Origin: Cystobasidium ongulense
Taxonomy: Eukaryota > Basidiomycota > Cystobasidiomycetes > Cystobasidiales > Cystobasidiaceae
NCBI GenBank assembly: GCA_022835595.1
Contig: BQUP01000006.1
Coordinates: forward strand, 620,001 to 684,000
Direction of reading: 5' to 3'
DNA length: 64,000 nt
The translations under genes and the position numbers were made by a program. Below, in pieces: positions 24,263 through 36,338 of the stretch. Position 1 is the first letter of the stretch, and every line of letters begins with the position of its first letter. The notes beneath the pieces are model-generated. The model was not told where the DNA came from and ran no database searches. It saw nothing but the letters and a program-made list of their open reading frames with translations.

Positions 24263-25270
24263 ATGACACCGCAGATCGCGTTCGGGTGCTATCAGAGCAG
24301 AGACGCCTATACCTCCGTCAAGAATGCCATAGAAGCCGGGTATCGCATCATCGACACAGCACGAGTGTACAAGAATGAAGATGCCGTAGGGAGAGCGCTC
24401 AACGAAGCAGTGTATGCATATCTCTAACCTTCGCCTAAGCTTATTCGACTTTCACTCAGCATCATTTTAACGTTTAAATAGAGCCACTGGTGTCCCAAGA
24501 TCGTCACTTTTGATAACTTCAAAAGTGAACGCCCGCTCTCATAGCTTGAAAGAAACGCCAAAGGCAATTAGGCAATCTTTGGCTCGTTCAAGACTCGAGT
24601 ATATTGATCTCTATCTGCTGCATGATGCTATCTCAGGTAGGGAACGTAGATTACAAGCTTATAGATGCTTGCTTGAAGCAAGAGAAAGAGGTCAGATACG
24701 TCAAATTGGAGTATCGAATTGGGGTGTGCATCATTTGATAGAACTGCAAAACGAGGCACTGGAAATGCCAGCTGTTAATCAGATTGAAGTGCATCCTTGG
24801 TGCCAGCAGGTGAGAGTCGCTCTGCTTCTCGAACGGTCAAAATGGAAGAGGAGACTTATCCAGGTTAACTCTGTTCCGACCATAGCGCGATATAGTAGCG
24901 TACTGCCGCACGCAAGGCATCACCTTGCAAGCTTATAGTCCTCTTGTGAGAGGAGAGAGAATGCAAGACTCGACCCTGCAAGCTATAGCTGAAGAGGTCT
25001 GCCGCATGCCTGCTCAAGTTCTGTTGCGCTGGTCTGTCCAACATGGGTTTGTTCCCGTAGTGAAGAGTGATACACCAAGCAGAATAAGTGAGTCGTCGAC
25101 CACTTGAGGAGAGGACGCAATTTTAGGCTGACAGAAGAGGTCACTCCCTTTCAGTCGAGAACTTCCTTATCTTGGATTTTGAGCTAAGCGACGCACAAAT
25201 GGCAAAATTGGATGCGCTTGACTTGGGAAGCGAAGGTGCTTGCAGCTGGAATCCAGTAGGTTGTGCTTGA
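24263..25270 (+). CDS. Aldo-keto reductase
   Basis: Four exons. Exon 1 (ATG at 24263) reads MTPQIAFGCYQSRD then AGYRIIDTARVYKNEDAVG. The next gives LLITSKVNA and EYIDLYLLHDAISG, then IRQIGVSNWGVHHLIELQ and NQIEVHPWCQQ. Splicing to 24877 restores RDIVAYCRTQGITLQAYSPL, and the end reads ENFLILDFELSDAQMAKLDA and WNPVGCA. The catalytic tetrad is present: Asp and Tyr in IIDTARVY, Lys in ITSK and His in LLHD. These (beta/alpha)8-barrel enzymes reduce aldehydes and ketones with NADPH, in the cytosol. The substrate cannot be told from sequence. It is distinct from the second family member at 59055-60553, which carries a membrane tail. Confidence 0.92.
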
Positions 25271-25757
25271 CCAACACATGTACGCACTTGGGGACTGTCG
25301 TCCAAGTGCCTGATAATCGGGTTACATCCATCAAGGACCAAAGAGGGACTGTACGAATTTTCGAAGGGGCGATGCTCGCATACCCGGTGTAGCATTCATA
25401 TTCGACATTCTTGGTTCGCTTCCGACTTTCCATTTCTATGATAATCAAGGTATACCTGATATAGTACTGTACATAGGTTTGCCACTCAGCCATGCATTGG
25501 CGGAGGACCTTGACCCGCTGGACAGGAGGAACGGTATGGAGGGTGAGCTGGCACGCCTACAGTGAGTTGCAGATATACCAGCATGTGTGCAGTACTTCAT
25601 GCTTGCAATTCTCAAAGGTGGGATGTGGCGAGAAGAAAAGGTTGAGACTGACATGTTTCCACAAAACCTTGCTTCTTTCAATTCTCATCGACATTATCAT
25701 TGGAATGCAGGTCGCCATGCTGACCACTGCCTGAAAGCATCAACCCACCTCGTCAAG
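25271..25757. other. Intergenic region AKR / PTC7 with possible coding frame
   Basis: About 490 bases. One plus-strand frame stays open from about 25310 to 25560 and reads sensibly (VAFIFDILGSLPTF, GIPDIVLYIGLPLSHALAED). It ends beside a GTGAGT donor near 25560. A later frame (25595-25710, QYFMLAILKGGMWREEK) runs on into PTC7. No ATG or family is recognised, so this is left as an unproven exon or upstream leader. Confidence 0.3.
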
Positions 25758-27747
25758 ATGAGCAAGGCGAGCACGGCGTCGCTGCAGCATCTGCTGCGGC
25801 AGCTGTATCTTGCAAAGTCGTCCGCGTCGGCGTCGTCGTCGATAGAAGGTGCCGTGATAAGTAGCAGCCTGGTCAATGGCAGCAGGAGCAGCAGTGCAGC
25901 TGGAGGAGCCTCGTACAGCACAACTGCCCGCGCGCTGCATGCTGCACAAGATCCCACGCCGGCTGCTTCATCACCGAGTGCGGTGGCTGCATCGTCGAGC
26001 CAGGCTGGAGGTCATCATCATCACGCTCAACTGCCAGCATCAGCCTCAACGGGAGACTGGACAGCGACAACTGCTGGCTCGAGTGGCAGCGGGAACACCA
26101 GCTCAAAAGCAAGAAGCCACGCACATCACTACCACCGACACAATGCGAATCATCACCATGTCTCGTCGTCGTCGTCCAGTCTCCTCCCCCAGTTCTGGAT
26201 GCAGACGTCCCCAAGCGGAACGACATCACCTCCACTACCTCCATTCAACAGCACATCTACAACATCATCAAATGCACCTCCTCTAAATTATTCCAGCAGC
26301 TCGTCTGCTACATCTTCATCCAGCTTGACAGCAGGAGCAGCACCGTCAACCTCCCAACATTCTGATCAGCATTATACGACCCCACCAACCACATCACTAG
26401 ATCATCACCACACTCCTTCAACTATTAATGATCATTCGCATCAACAGCAAGACAATAAAGTCTCTCCGTCAGGTCTGACTTTGTTACCGGGTGCTTATGG
26501 TATTCCCAAAAGAGTATCAGCAGCACCTCCCCCAAGTAGTGCAAAGGGAAAAGGAAAAGAGTTAATGGATGATAATGAGAGTGTACAGGCTCAGATTGCT
26601 CAGATGAGGGAATCTCTACTTTCCGTTCAAGTTGGAGAGGTGAGTTTCTCTTCTAGTACGAACTCGTGCAAGACGCATTTAGCCGAGCACCCCGAGGGCG
26701 AGGGACATACGATGCCTTACGGAACAATGCTGACTCGGTCTCTTCTTCAACTCTTCTCAGGACGCATACTTCGTCAGACATGACGCATTGGGAGTCGCAG
26801 ACGGCGTCGGCGGATGGTCAGGTCGTAAAGGGGCAGATCCAGGATTATTCGCAGCCAGATTGATGCACCATTGTTCAGCTGAGTTGGAACTGGCCGAGCA
26901 AGTGGCATCGTCGAGTCAATCCAAGGAGAAGGAAGATCACTTGCCGGGAAAGAAGAAGGGTGGCTCTCATCTAGCTTTCGTGTCTTCGGCTTCGAGCACT
27001 ATCAGTACGGAAAGCACCAGCGCTGAAGAAAAGACAAAGCCGGCGAGTCAAAAGCAAGAGTTGAAGGAGCTCAATGATGGGAAGCACATCGAAGTACCAC
27101 CTGAACACTACAACGCTGCTGATACTAGCCTACCTGCTGTTGCATCTGGCGATCCGATTGAAGTCCTCCATAGAGCATGGGATTTGACATTGACGGAATT
27201 CTTCGAGTTGGAATTAATCGGTAGTTCAACTGCGCTTATCGCATTATTAAAAAACGACGAATTAAGACTTGCAAATATAGGAGATTGTTCACTAAGTATT
27301 ATTAGGGGAAATGAATACATTTTCAGATCACAAGAACAACAGCATTCTTTTAATTATCCATTTCAAATTGGTACAAACTCAAAAGATACACCTAAAAAAG
27401 ATTCACAATTCTTTAATATCAAAATTGTCAAAGATGATTTAGTTATTCTAAGTTCTGACGGATTAGTTGATAATTTATTCGATGAGGATATACTGGAGGA
27501 AGTACAACGTTATTCTACTGTTACGGACGAGAAGAATGGGAATGGAAGAATGTTACTCTCACCCGAACGACTGAGTAAAGCGTTGTGTTCAAGAGCAAAA
27601 GCTGTTTCTGAAGATCAAAGAGCTGTCACCAGTCCTTTCCAACAGAGAGCAAATGAAGAAGGAATACATTTCGTTGGAGGAAAGCATGATGATATTACTG
27701 TTCTGGTCGCTGTTATTGGAGACAAGAGTGAGAGTGGTACGGCTTGA
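25758..27747 (+). CDS. PTC7: PP2C-type protein phosphatase Ptc7, mitochondrial
   Basis: Two exons, 25758-26639 and 26761-27747, encode 622 residues. The first 290 are low-complexity, rich in Ser, His and Thr (SSSSSLLPQFW, DHHHTPSTINDHSHQQQ). The catalytic part starts exactly at the splice site: GEDAYFVRHDALGVADGVGG, giving the metal-binding DGVGGW typical of Ptc7/PPTC7. It continues DPGLFAARLMHHC, GSSTALIALL, LANIGDCSLSIIRG and VILSSDGLVDNLFDED, ending GGKHDDITVLVAVI with the last metal-binding Asp. Ptc7 acts in mitochondria and is linked to coenzyme Q synthesis and mitophagy control. An acidic/Ser insert of about 80 residues (26890-27110) sits after the first metal site. Codon use shifts sharply, GC-rich in the first exon and AT-rich near 27200-27450. 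Confidence 0.92.
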
Positions 27748-28239
27748 GAGGAATGAGGCACGTTTTTTGGAATTGGAATCGAAAGTGTCGATGTAGCTTT
27801 TTCTTCTTTAGCTTTTTCTTCTTTACTTGCATACTTTCTAGACAATGTAGTCTTAATTATACATTCTTACACATTACACCCTGCTGCATGCAACATATAG
27901 TCATTGCAGTCCATATAACCTGCTTTCCGGTTCACCATCATTGACTTGAAATGTTGCTTCCGGATAGCTTAACTGACAGAATCAATACAATCGACAAGGT
28001 CAAAGTCCGGCTCACGCTGCATCCGCAACAACCAGACGCAAAGAGTCAGGACAGTGGCTTCAGCACTCGATGAGCTCAAGCACGACGCTGCAAGACGTCC
28101 TACCGATATCATCGCGCAGTGTGCGGCTTCTTTCAGCTCTTCTCCGGTAAATAGGTGAAGCGCCGGGCAACAGCAGCAACACCGCGCAAGTGGGGGTCAT
28201 CGTGCAGTGTGCGAGGAAGCACTCGCAGTGCATGGCAAC
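27748..28239. other. Intergenic region PTC7 / ERT1
   Basis: About 490 bases. It starts with a pyrimidine-rich stretch holding an imperfect TTTCTTCTTTA repeat (27799-27830), probably in the PTC7 3' untranslated region. The rest is presumably the ERT1 promoter. No coding exon is visible. Confidence 0.4.
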
Positions 28240-31200
28240 ATGAACAGTGGTGATATGCCGACATCATCCTTGGCTGGTGATGCGCCGTCAACGTCGGCAA
28301 AGCAGCAAGCGAACGGAAAGAGCTCCAACAACAGCAATGGCAAGAGGCGCTCGAAAGCAAATACCGCTGAAGACGAGTCTGATAACCCAAAGGCAAAGCG
28401 GAAGAAGGTCTCCAAAGCGTGTATATTCTGCAAGCGGTAGGTTTCATTCGTCCTTCTTTGTTCCTTGCGGTACTGGAAGCGCTGGCCCGCCAAGCTCGCA
28501 CGGGTGGATTGACAGCTCTTCAGAAGCAACATCCAAGCTGATTATCAATCGTTCTCCCACCATCCCTTGTATACAACGAATTCTACAATTATCGCCCTCT
28601 ATGCTCATCATGGCCCCGCCTATCCGGACGACTTTCCCGCAATGAACGCTCGAATGAAACAGCTCGCATATGACTTGCACAGAGAATCGTCCATGCGAAC
28701 GGTGGTGGGTGCAACTTTCTTTGCTTTCGTGATTATACAGAAGTCTGATGTAAAAGCTGGTCGCGGTTTGCCTGTCTCAACAGCATCAAACGAGATATTG
28801 CCCATCTATGTCAAGACGGTCCTATCTCCGGTACTCCGTCAAAAGCTACAGCGCCCTCGTCTGCACCAACAGGAGTGTCAATCACACAATCTAATCCAGG
28901 ATCAGCATCAGAGGAAGCAGGCGCATCAATTGAACCGCAAGCTTCTATTGCCAGATCGAAGAAGTCGTTACAAAACAGGTCACATGCAAATGCGGATGAT
29001 ATCTCCCCACCACCACCGCGTCAGGCTGCCGGAGCTTCTTTGGAGGATTTCCCATCTGCTACATCTGCATTTGTAGCGTCTTCGTTTCAGCACCACCACA
29101 ATCGACAATCGGAGCACGGTGAAGATGCCAGAAATAGGCGAACTTCGGATGCGTCAACTACCCAGCATGGTATCAACAAAACGATGCCAACTCCTACTTC
29201 TTCGACTTCTTTGTTGTTTGGAGGGACGAATGTAATTCAAGACGTACAATCTTCCACGAATAACTCGGGTTCACAAACGCAAAGACAAGGAAGCGGAAGA
29301 TCTGCCAGTCGCACTAGTCACTCGCAATCTCCTGCGTTTGGTAACCAGCAGCAGCAAGGAGGAAACGCACTCGCCCCAGATACTGGCAACACACAGCAAC
29401 AGCGAGGTACACCTCATTCTGTGAATAATGTTCATCTACAAGCACACGACCATGACACAAAGTCACAACATCATCAAGCACAAAATATTGGAGAACAACA
29501 ACAACATCAACAACAGAGATCATGGAATCCATTCGATATTTTATCACAAGCATATGATTTTCAATATCCACCACCTTCGAATAATTCAAATAATATGAAT
29601 AATACTTTAGCTAGTCTAAGACTATTTGCAACTACTGCAGATGCCCAATTTGGTAGACCTTCGACTTCTGCTAATAATGGAAATAATAATCAGAACAATG
29701 GGTTCAATGGTCTGAATGGGACTGGCTTGTCCGGAATGAGCCTCTTAAACGGTGGAAGTGCGGGCAATTTTGGCAGTGCAGGGTCAGAGAATGGGACGAA
29801 TTCAGATATCGATGGTAATGCTCTAGAGTGAGTGCACCTATTCGACATCCGATCTACTACCCATCTTATTGGTCACGAGAAAAAAGCTGACTTATCTTGT
29901 ATACTTTCCTTTTCATCTATTATTGTATTGGCTCATCTCAGCGAATTCCTCAAATCTCTAGATGAAATGTACCTGAACCCTTCACCTGATGTGCCACAAC
30001 AAACGCCGTCTACATCTACATCAGTCTTAGCCGGGGCGGCGCCTTCCCAAACCATGCCTTCAGGCGCAGATACCGAAAAACCAACTTCACAACCGCATGC
30101 GCTTTCGAACTCTACCACAGCAGCACAGCTAGCATCAAGGCTAGAGACACATGTTACAAACTCGACGGCACCTTCCAGGTCTTTATCACCTGTATTAGGA
30201 GCAGGTCATGTAGCTCCAAGTACGAGTACGGAAAGATTCTTATTGACCGCCGCAGATCAAAAAGAAGGCACAAGAGATGAAAGATTAAACAGAGTTATTA
30301 GAGCTAAATATGATGCTGGCTTATTAAGACCTTTCAATTATATAAAAGGTTATGAAAGATTGAATACTTGGATGGAAAGAAAATGGTCCGCTTCTGGTAA
30401 ACATAGAACTTTGAGAATCATTTCAGAGTTTAGACCCCATTTTAGGGTGAGCTATCTATTCAAACGACATGCGGAGGCCTGCTTGGCTCCCAGGGGATAA
30501 AGGCTCATGTACAGTTGTTATATTTACGTAGAATATCGCTCAAAGCTTGACAGATATGGACCTCATTTTCATTGAAGAAGCATTCGAACGTCTTCTACTA
30601 GATTACGACCGAGGTAAGTCGGAGAAATTCTCATCAATTTTACTGGTTGTGCATTTAGAATGCCTACCTAACCTGAATTTGACGCCCTGGACGCTAGTTT
30701 TCTCAACCATGGGAATTCCAGCATGCCGTGAGTGGCTTGTGAGATCCTCAAGTAGCTACCTATCAACTTCACAACTAACTCAACACGTCTCCTTTCCCAA
30801 ATGACCGAATTATAGTCTGGCGACGAACAGGCGAGATCTTCAAAGGTAATCGAGAGTTCGCAGCGCTGGTCGGTATACCTTACGAACAGCTCCGAGATGG
30901 CAAATTGGCTATCTATGAGTTGATGACTGAGGATTCAGCGGTAAACTTTTGGGAGGTAGGCTACGCAGATTATATATAAACAGCCTCTCGAATTTGGTCG
31001 GCTGACAACTTTATCCTTCTTCGTACCTCAGAAATATGGTAGTATAGCTTTCGATCCAGCTCAGAAAGCAGTCTTGACATCTTGTGTGCTTGGTACGTTC
31101 AATGTCCTTCAAGCGCATGGCCATCCAGTGACGGTTTACTTACGGTGTGGTTTGATTAGTTGATCAACGCAAGCTCAAGGCACTGCAATTGAAGAACAGC

Positions 31201-31506
31201 GCTAGTTCAATACCTACCTTGAAGACCATCTCGTCATCAACTTCAAGTGTCACCTCTTCGAATCAGGACTTTGTCATACCCGCCGCTTGTTTCTCACCTA
31301 ATAATATACCAGAAGAAGCAAGACTGACTTGTACTTTTTCCTTCACTATACGGAGGGATGCATATCATAGTGAGTTCTTATGCACTGCACAACACTAATC
31401 TTGCCTTTTGAGACAGTTCAAAGACTGACGGATTGTGTTGTCTACAGTACCAAATGCTATTGTGGGCAATTTCATGCCTTACGATCCGAAGAAAGTCCGA
31501 TTGTAG
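28240..31506 (+). CDS. ERT1: Zn2Cys6 transcription factor with PAS-like domain, Ert1/AcuK family
   Basis: The zinc cluster is spread over three exons. Exon 1 (ATG at 28240, to 28436) ends KKVSKACIFCKR, a 42-base exon at 28663-28704 gives SHMTCTENRPCER, and the next from 28784 gives CIKRDIAHLCQDG. Spacing is C-x2-C-x6-C-x5-C-x2-C-x8-C. A long Gln/Asn/His-rich middle follows (QQHQQQRS, NNGNNNQNNG). The C-terminal half holds RTLRIISEFRPHFRNIAQSL, DLIFIEEAFERLLLDYDR, GIPACLWRRTGEIFKGNREF and NAIVGNFMPYDPKKVRL. This order is that of Ert1/AcuK/AcuM factors, which activate gluconeogenic genes on non-fermentable carbon and bind as AcuK-AcuM pairs. At least nine introns. Strong AT bias appears in the conserved 30250-30430 part. 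ERT1 versus the sister AcuM-type paralog cannot be settled here. Confidence 0.9.
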
Positions 31507-32079
31507 TTCAGAAGGAGATTTCGATCCCGTGGAACTTGTTTTTCAGTGAAACAGTAGTCGCGGGCGAACAGGGAGGCCGTCAATTCAGTGTTTGGTTCCG
31601 TTAAGTGGGTCTGTGTGGATTAGCGCTTTATATGTAGCTGCAAAGGAAGGGGGAAATCACCCATTAATACCAGAATCTATAATTCGCGTATGAAAAGCGT
31701 TTCTATACATAGGCTTTCTTCTTCATGAACCGCGCAAGCGAACTGATATGTCTCTAGTGGATGGTAGTAGCGCCGGATGAGGGCTAGCTAACGGCTTGGA
31801 TTAAGAATGGAAAGGTGTTATGGGCTTCCTTCCTGTTGAAAGTTCAATTGATACAGTATGCCCACAGGCGACTATTGTGAGAATTATATACTACGTAGGG
31901 TATATGTTGACCTGTTGATGTTATGAAGGCTAAATATGACGGGTATTGCATAACTTCAGACTAAAATTCACTTAATTACTTATGAGCGTTGATCGTGACG
32001 CAAATACTTCTACTACTGGCACTACCAATGATTCGCTTGAGTTCCTTGCCTTGTCTACTTCGACTCACATTTATCATTA
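31507..32079. other. Convergent intergenic region ERT1 / RIC8
   Basis: About 570 AT-leaning bases between two facing 3' ends. Presumably two 3' untranslated regions. No gene, RNA or repeat is seen. Confidence 0.4.
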
Positions 32080-34756
32080 TCATTGTCCTGGTCGAGCTTT
32101 CCGCTCTTTGTACCTCTGCATTTCCGCCAAAGCTTGTCTTTCGTCTTCATCCTCTTCTTCCTTCAATCTCTTCCTTTCCGCTTCTTCCTCTTGAGCGGTA
32201 GTTGTCAATTTACCTGAAGCTTGAGCTTCTTTGACAGGATTAACAACTGACATTGCGCCATTTCTATTCATCCTATCAAAAAGAACGAATAATTTTTCTG
32301 CTTCTCGCTCTTTCTCTTCGTCTGTCATCGGTGTTTCGATAGAATCATTAAATCGCTCGTACGCTCCTGTGATAGGGTTGATGGTTCGAGGTGAAGAAGA
32401 AGTAGTAGAATGTTCTTCAGAGTACTCGGACCTTTCAATATTGCCAGAGTCATTGGCACCCATGGCCGCTCCTGGAGGTATGAGCATATTGATAGACTGC
32501 AAGAAGCCCGAGGCATTGCCATAACCTATCGCAGCTACAAGACTGGAAGCTAAGCATACGAACGGAATTGGTCAGCCATTTGTCGATAAGAAGGCACGTA
32601 GTTGAAGAAAGAACCCTTACCATCTTGATCACAAATTGCAAAGAGGAATTTACCAGCCGCGTCGCTACTTCCAGACAGATAAGTACTGTTCATGAGACGT
32701 ATCAATCTTCCGGTGAGATCTTTCCGCTTCTCAAGCCCCACTGAGCGGTCACTGCAGGAATAGAGCGGATTGTTGAGAGATCAGCTTTGGCCCCTTTACA
32801 TGCATACAGGCCCATATTTGTGGTGATACCTACATGTCGTTCGCAAGTAAACATTGTTTGAGACCTTTTCTCACATCTCCAGTTATATCCTCCGTTGCAC
32901 ATTTCGTCAAGAGCAATATTAGAACTTGCAAAGATTCGTCTAGTATACTAGGAGCCGACAGAGCAGCTTTGCGAGCTTCTTCATCATCAGGCCCGCTTTG
33001 CCCAGGTATATAAAATGCTGCACACCCATCGAGGAGGGTAAGCAGTCTCGCTACGAGGGGAGGTAGAGACGGAGGTGCTTTGCTTGGTGACGTAGAAGGA
33101 AGGTCGGAGATTGGAGGAGCCGAAGCAGGTGCAAGAGGTGCGAAGACTGTACTTGCATAGGACGTGAGATTGTAATTGAGAAGGGCGTTGATCGTATGCT
33201 TGGATACTCCGAAAGGTCCCAAATCTGCCCCGGTACCGAATGGCAAACACAGAGCAAGCTGTGTAAGAGCGTTCACAACGCTGGAACATGATTGAAAGGG
33301 AATTTAATCAGAATTAGAATCGCCTCGTGACGGTATCCGCTCAACAAGCACTCACTTTTCGAAACCCCAAGGTCGTAACATATCAGCATCATCATGATAC
33401 ATGTTGGTAAATTTCTCCGTGTCTTTCGTTTTCCGCGAGAAATACCCTTTAATCTTCCCGGTAGCTGTCTTGGAAGAGGGTGATTTCGCTCTTTCGTTCG
33501 TTGGGGTGGTAGAGGTAGTTGTATATGCACTATTGCTGCCTTTCGGGGATGTTCGACCTCTTGTACCTTCAGCGGGACTAGATGAGCGAGATCCGGACTT
33601 TGAAGAGGAAGATGAAGATGAGGATATGCTCTTTGTCATTGATGTTGAAGTAGTAGCTTTCCCTTTACCCTGTCTAATATGTCTGCCGATGTCACCATTT
33701 GGAGGAGACAATGTATCATTTCCGTTGCTTTTCCGATCTTCGAGTGTACGGGGGTAAAAGAGTGAAACATTGAACACGACCTTTAAATGTTCTGTGAGTA
33801 TTTCATCAATCATCATCGAAGATGGCTTAGACGTAGGACAGGTAATATCTTCGAGCATAGCAAGCAAGCGTCGAGAAAGGTAGCTCGCTACCTCCAAATC
33901 TTCAACTAACGTCGCTACTGCGTTGCCCCCAGACACGGTGATGAGGAAGAGTAGGCGCGAGGACAGGAAACGTGTCATTGGATCTGTCGCTTGCTGCATA
34001 GCGTGTATGTTGGCAACAATATCACGTGACAAGTGGAGACAAGGAGCGTCAGTAAACATCGCACATATGCTACAGAACCTCAGAGAATGCAGAAATAGCC
34101 AAGTGAAACTAGTCTTACCTCTTCACTTTTGAGAAGTACCTTCGGTAATGCAGGTATCCCGGCCAAGCGTACTCTGGCTGGTTCATGCAAGAGACAGACA
34201 TTTGCTAGACATCTGATCGCCTCGCTTGAAGCTGGGGGTAATGGGTCGCGCAGGAAGGCGTCATTGGGACCTTCTGAGGAGAAATGTGCAAGTTGGAGAA
34301 GAAGGTTGATGCCCTGTTCGGATGCAATGGCCGGAAGCGGACTTTAGCGGTGTTGTCTGTAAAAATGCAAGCAAGCAAGCAAGCTAGATGTAGATGTACG
34401 TACCTCTTCTGAAGCTAGATCTTCTGTACCCTCTGGTGACCTTCCAAGTGTCTTGAGAGCGCTCACTGCTGCGGTCGCTGTTGTGATGGAACGGATGATG
34501 GAAGTGTTCAGTCCACCTAATGATGGGCCAACTATCTATTCACAGTCCCCTCAAACTCACCAAGTTCAATGTCCAGAGGAGCCGTGTTGTCAATATGAGT
34601 CTTCAAGACAGCCATGAGCCTTCGCGTCCCTTGTCGTCGCTGTTCAGCGCTGTATGCATGGCCTTGAACTAATGCGGCATTGACGAATGCGGCCAGTTCG
34701 GCGGAGTCGTTCATCTTGCTGGACGAGGTAGAGGCAGGCATGAATAGGCCCTTCAT
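32080..34756 (-). CDS. RIC8: Ric8/synembryn, G-alpha exchange factor and chaperone
   Basis: A multi-exon armadillo-type protein. From the N-terminus: AELAAFVNAALVQGHAYSAE, RSPEGTEDLASEEGINLLLQ, a long helix run near 34060 (FLSSRLLFLITVSGGNAVAT, EHLKVVFNVSLFYPR), LTQLALCLPFG, LPPLVARLLTLLDGCAAFYI, KDLTGRLIRLMNSTYLS, AAGKFLFAICDQDG and IGYGNASGFLQS. The end reads RTINPITGAYE and then an acidic/Lys-rich coil ending KARPGQ. The RLIRLM, FLF and NPITG blocks are signatures of Ric8. Ric8 binds GDP-bound or nascent G-alpha, promotes nucleotide exchange and helps fold it at the membrane. In plant-pathogenic and other fungi it acts in the cAMP pathway. The Ser-rich loop at about 33460-33700 is a lineage-specific insertion. 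One intron carries four GCAA repeats at 34367-34382. Confidence 0.88.
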
Positions 34757-35510
34757 GACGAACAGAATACAATGTACGACCTTGAGCTACTCGACTTCTC
34801 TCCAAGCTGTGAGAGATATCTTGCAGTCGGTGGTGGTGTCGTTTATGCCGAGACTTGCAGTTGCGACGTTGAAAGGACGAGACTTCTCATACCATTCCGC
34901 CAGTATGCTAGCATGCAGGGTGTTGATTATGATGAGTCTCTAGTTGGGCAGATATGGGTGCTATAGAACTTGTGCGTATTGCCGTCCGGGTTCTTGGATG
35001 GTTCGGCTTTACAGTGCGCCAAAGGCAAGATGTCAAAGCTATGCCGTTGTCGATCCTTGTTGTGCGCCTTAGAACACCAAAGCAAGAGCAGTTGGTTGGC
35101 TTGTAAGAGCTTGTCCACAAAAGCAAGAGGTCGTCTTGTAGACGTCGACTTGCTAGAGGGTTATCGTCGACATGGTAAGAACCAAAGCGAGAAGGTGTGT
35201 GCGAGAGAGCCGTGAGGCATTGCGAGGTGGTCGAGATCCTGGTGGTGAGTGGCAGTCAGGCAGGAGAATGACAGCATGCTCCAGACTTCTATGCAGCATG
35301 TACGGACACTCAGTGTCATGTATGTACCTACTTGCACCTTCTTCACACTTCTTGCAGGAAACAGCCACACCGTCTGACACGTGACTTGGAAGTGGCGAAC
35401 CCGCTCGCCTGCCAGGACAGGCTGATTACGCTGTTGCTCGACTCTGTACAACTGCAAGTAGCTCCAGCACCTCTCTCATCCATACGCTCTCGAACCGCAG
35501 CACCTACATC
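34757..35510. other. Divergent intergenic region RIC8 / small hydrophilic gene
   Basis: About 750 bases. Open frames on both strands are short and unsupported. A pyrimidine-rich patch around 35460-35510 leads into the small gene. I see no RNA gene or repeat. Confidence 0.45.
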
Positions 35511-36007
35511 ATGTCAAACACCACCCAGCCCACCACAACGACCGGCGGAGCTGCAGGCGCAACAGCTGGCGACAAAATCAAGGGGTGAGTAGATTGGAAC
35601 GCCGTTCGACATGCTTGCAGACACAAACTGACCTCAGATTCGGCGTGCCCGTCTTTAGAGTATTCGAGACTATCAATGGAAGTATGGACAAGCTACGAGG
35701 CGAGGCACTCTCTGCAGCCGACGCTGCCGGCAACCAGGTCAAAGACCACCAGACCACCAGCACCGCTACTCGAGAGACCAAGAATGTGAGTCTCGCGCTT
35801 CCTATTCGTTCTATAGCACCCTCTGCGGTCCAGGTCATCGCCTGCCATGCTGTGATGCCTGCTGCAAAAATTCGCATTCGCCTTTCGTAAACTGACCTTA
35901 CATCACTGTTACTTTACAATCTCCGTCGAACGCTTGTCAAACAGGCCGACACGGCAGCTTCAGGAGATGCTCAGCTGAACAGAGGTCTCGCAAATCTCAG
36001 CAAGTAG
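35511..36007 (+). CDS. Small hydrophilic protein, paralog A of a tandem pair
   Basis: Three exons, 35511-35584, 35638-35785 and 35945-36007, encode 94 residues. After a Thr/Ala/Gly-rich start, the core reads VFRVFETINGSMDKLRGEAL and SAADAAGNQVKDH, and the C-terminus GDAQLNRGLANLSK. No signal peptide or membrane segment. The core, aromatic-VF/L-x-G-x-M-x-x-LRG-x-D-x-AG, recurs in the next gene and in small uncharacterised fungal proteins I recall only loosely. Its charge, lack of Cys and helix-prone makeup resemble stress-induced hydrophilic proteins, but that is inference. Function unknown. Confidence 0.75.
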
Positions 36008-36338
36008 ATGCAACATCGTTTCAACCAGTCTGTGAAGTATACACGCTCGACTGCGTTCGTTAGAGTGATCGAAGAAGACAACCTAAGCTTTGCAAGCTGT
36101 AGACCACGGGTGTTCAGTCATTGTTGCAAGAGCTCTATCCTACATACATTTCCAATGCTGCTATCAAACCGGTAGAATACTGACTAGACTCACGCGCTGC
36201 TGGTTGTCCCGTTCGACGCTTTCGTCATTTCAGTCATTTCTTAGACGCACGTGAATGAAGGCAATCAATTTGATAGCTTCTCTCTCTCTCTCTTCCTTCC
36301 CAATTGGCATTCTTCGAATCGACCTGATAGAACCAGCC
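36008..36338. other. Intergenic region between tandem paralogs
   Basis: About 330 bases. A TCTCTCTCTCTC run at 36282-36296 lies just before the next start codon, probably in the leader. No gene seen. Confidence 0.4.

Noticed and set aside
32231-32524. 97-codon plus-strand frame at the RIC8 3' end
   Set aside because: Antisense of the conserved Ric8 C-terminus, which has clear NPITG and coiled-coil signatures.
33401-33757. 118-codon plus-strand open frame within RIC8
   Set aside because: Antisense shadow of the Ser-rich Ric8 loop.
35153-35457. Minus-strand frames between RIC8 and the small hydrophilic gene
   Set aside because: Two overlapping frames of similar length, neither with motifs or splice support.
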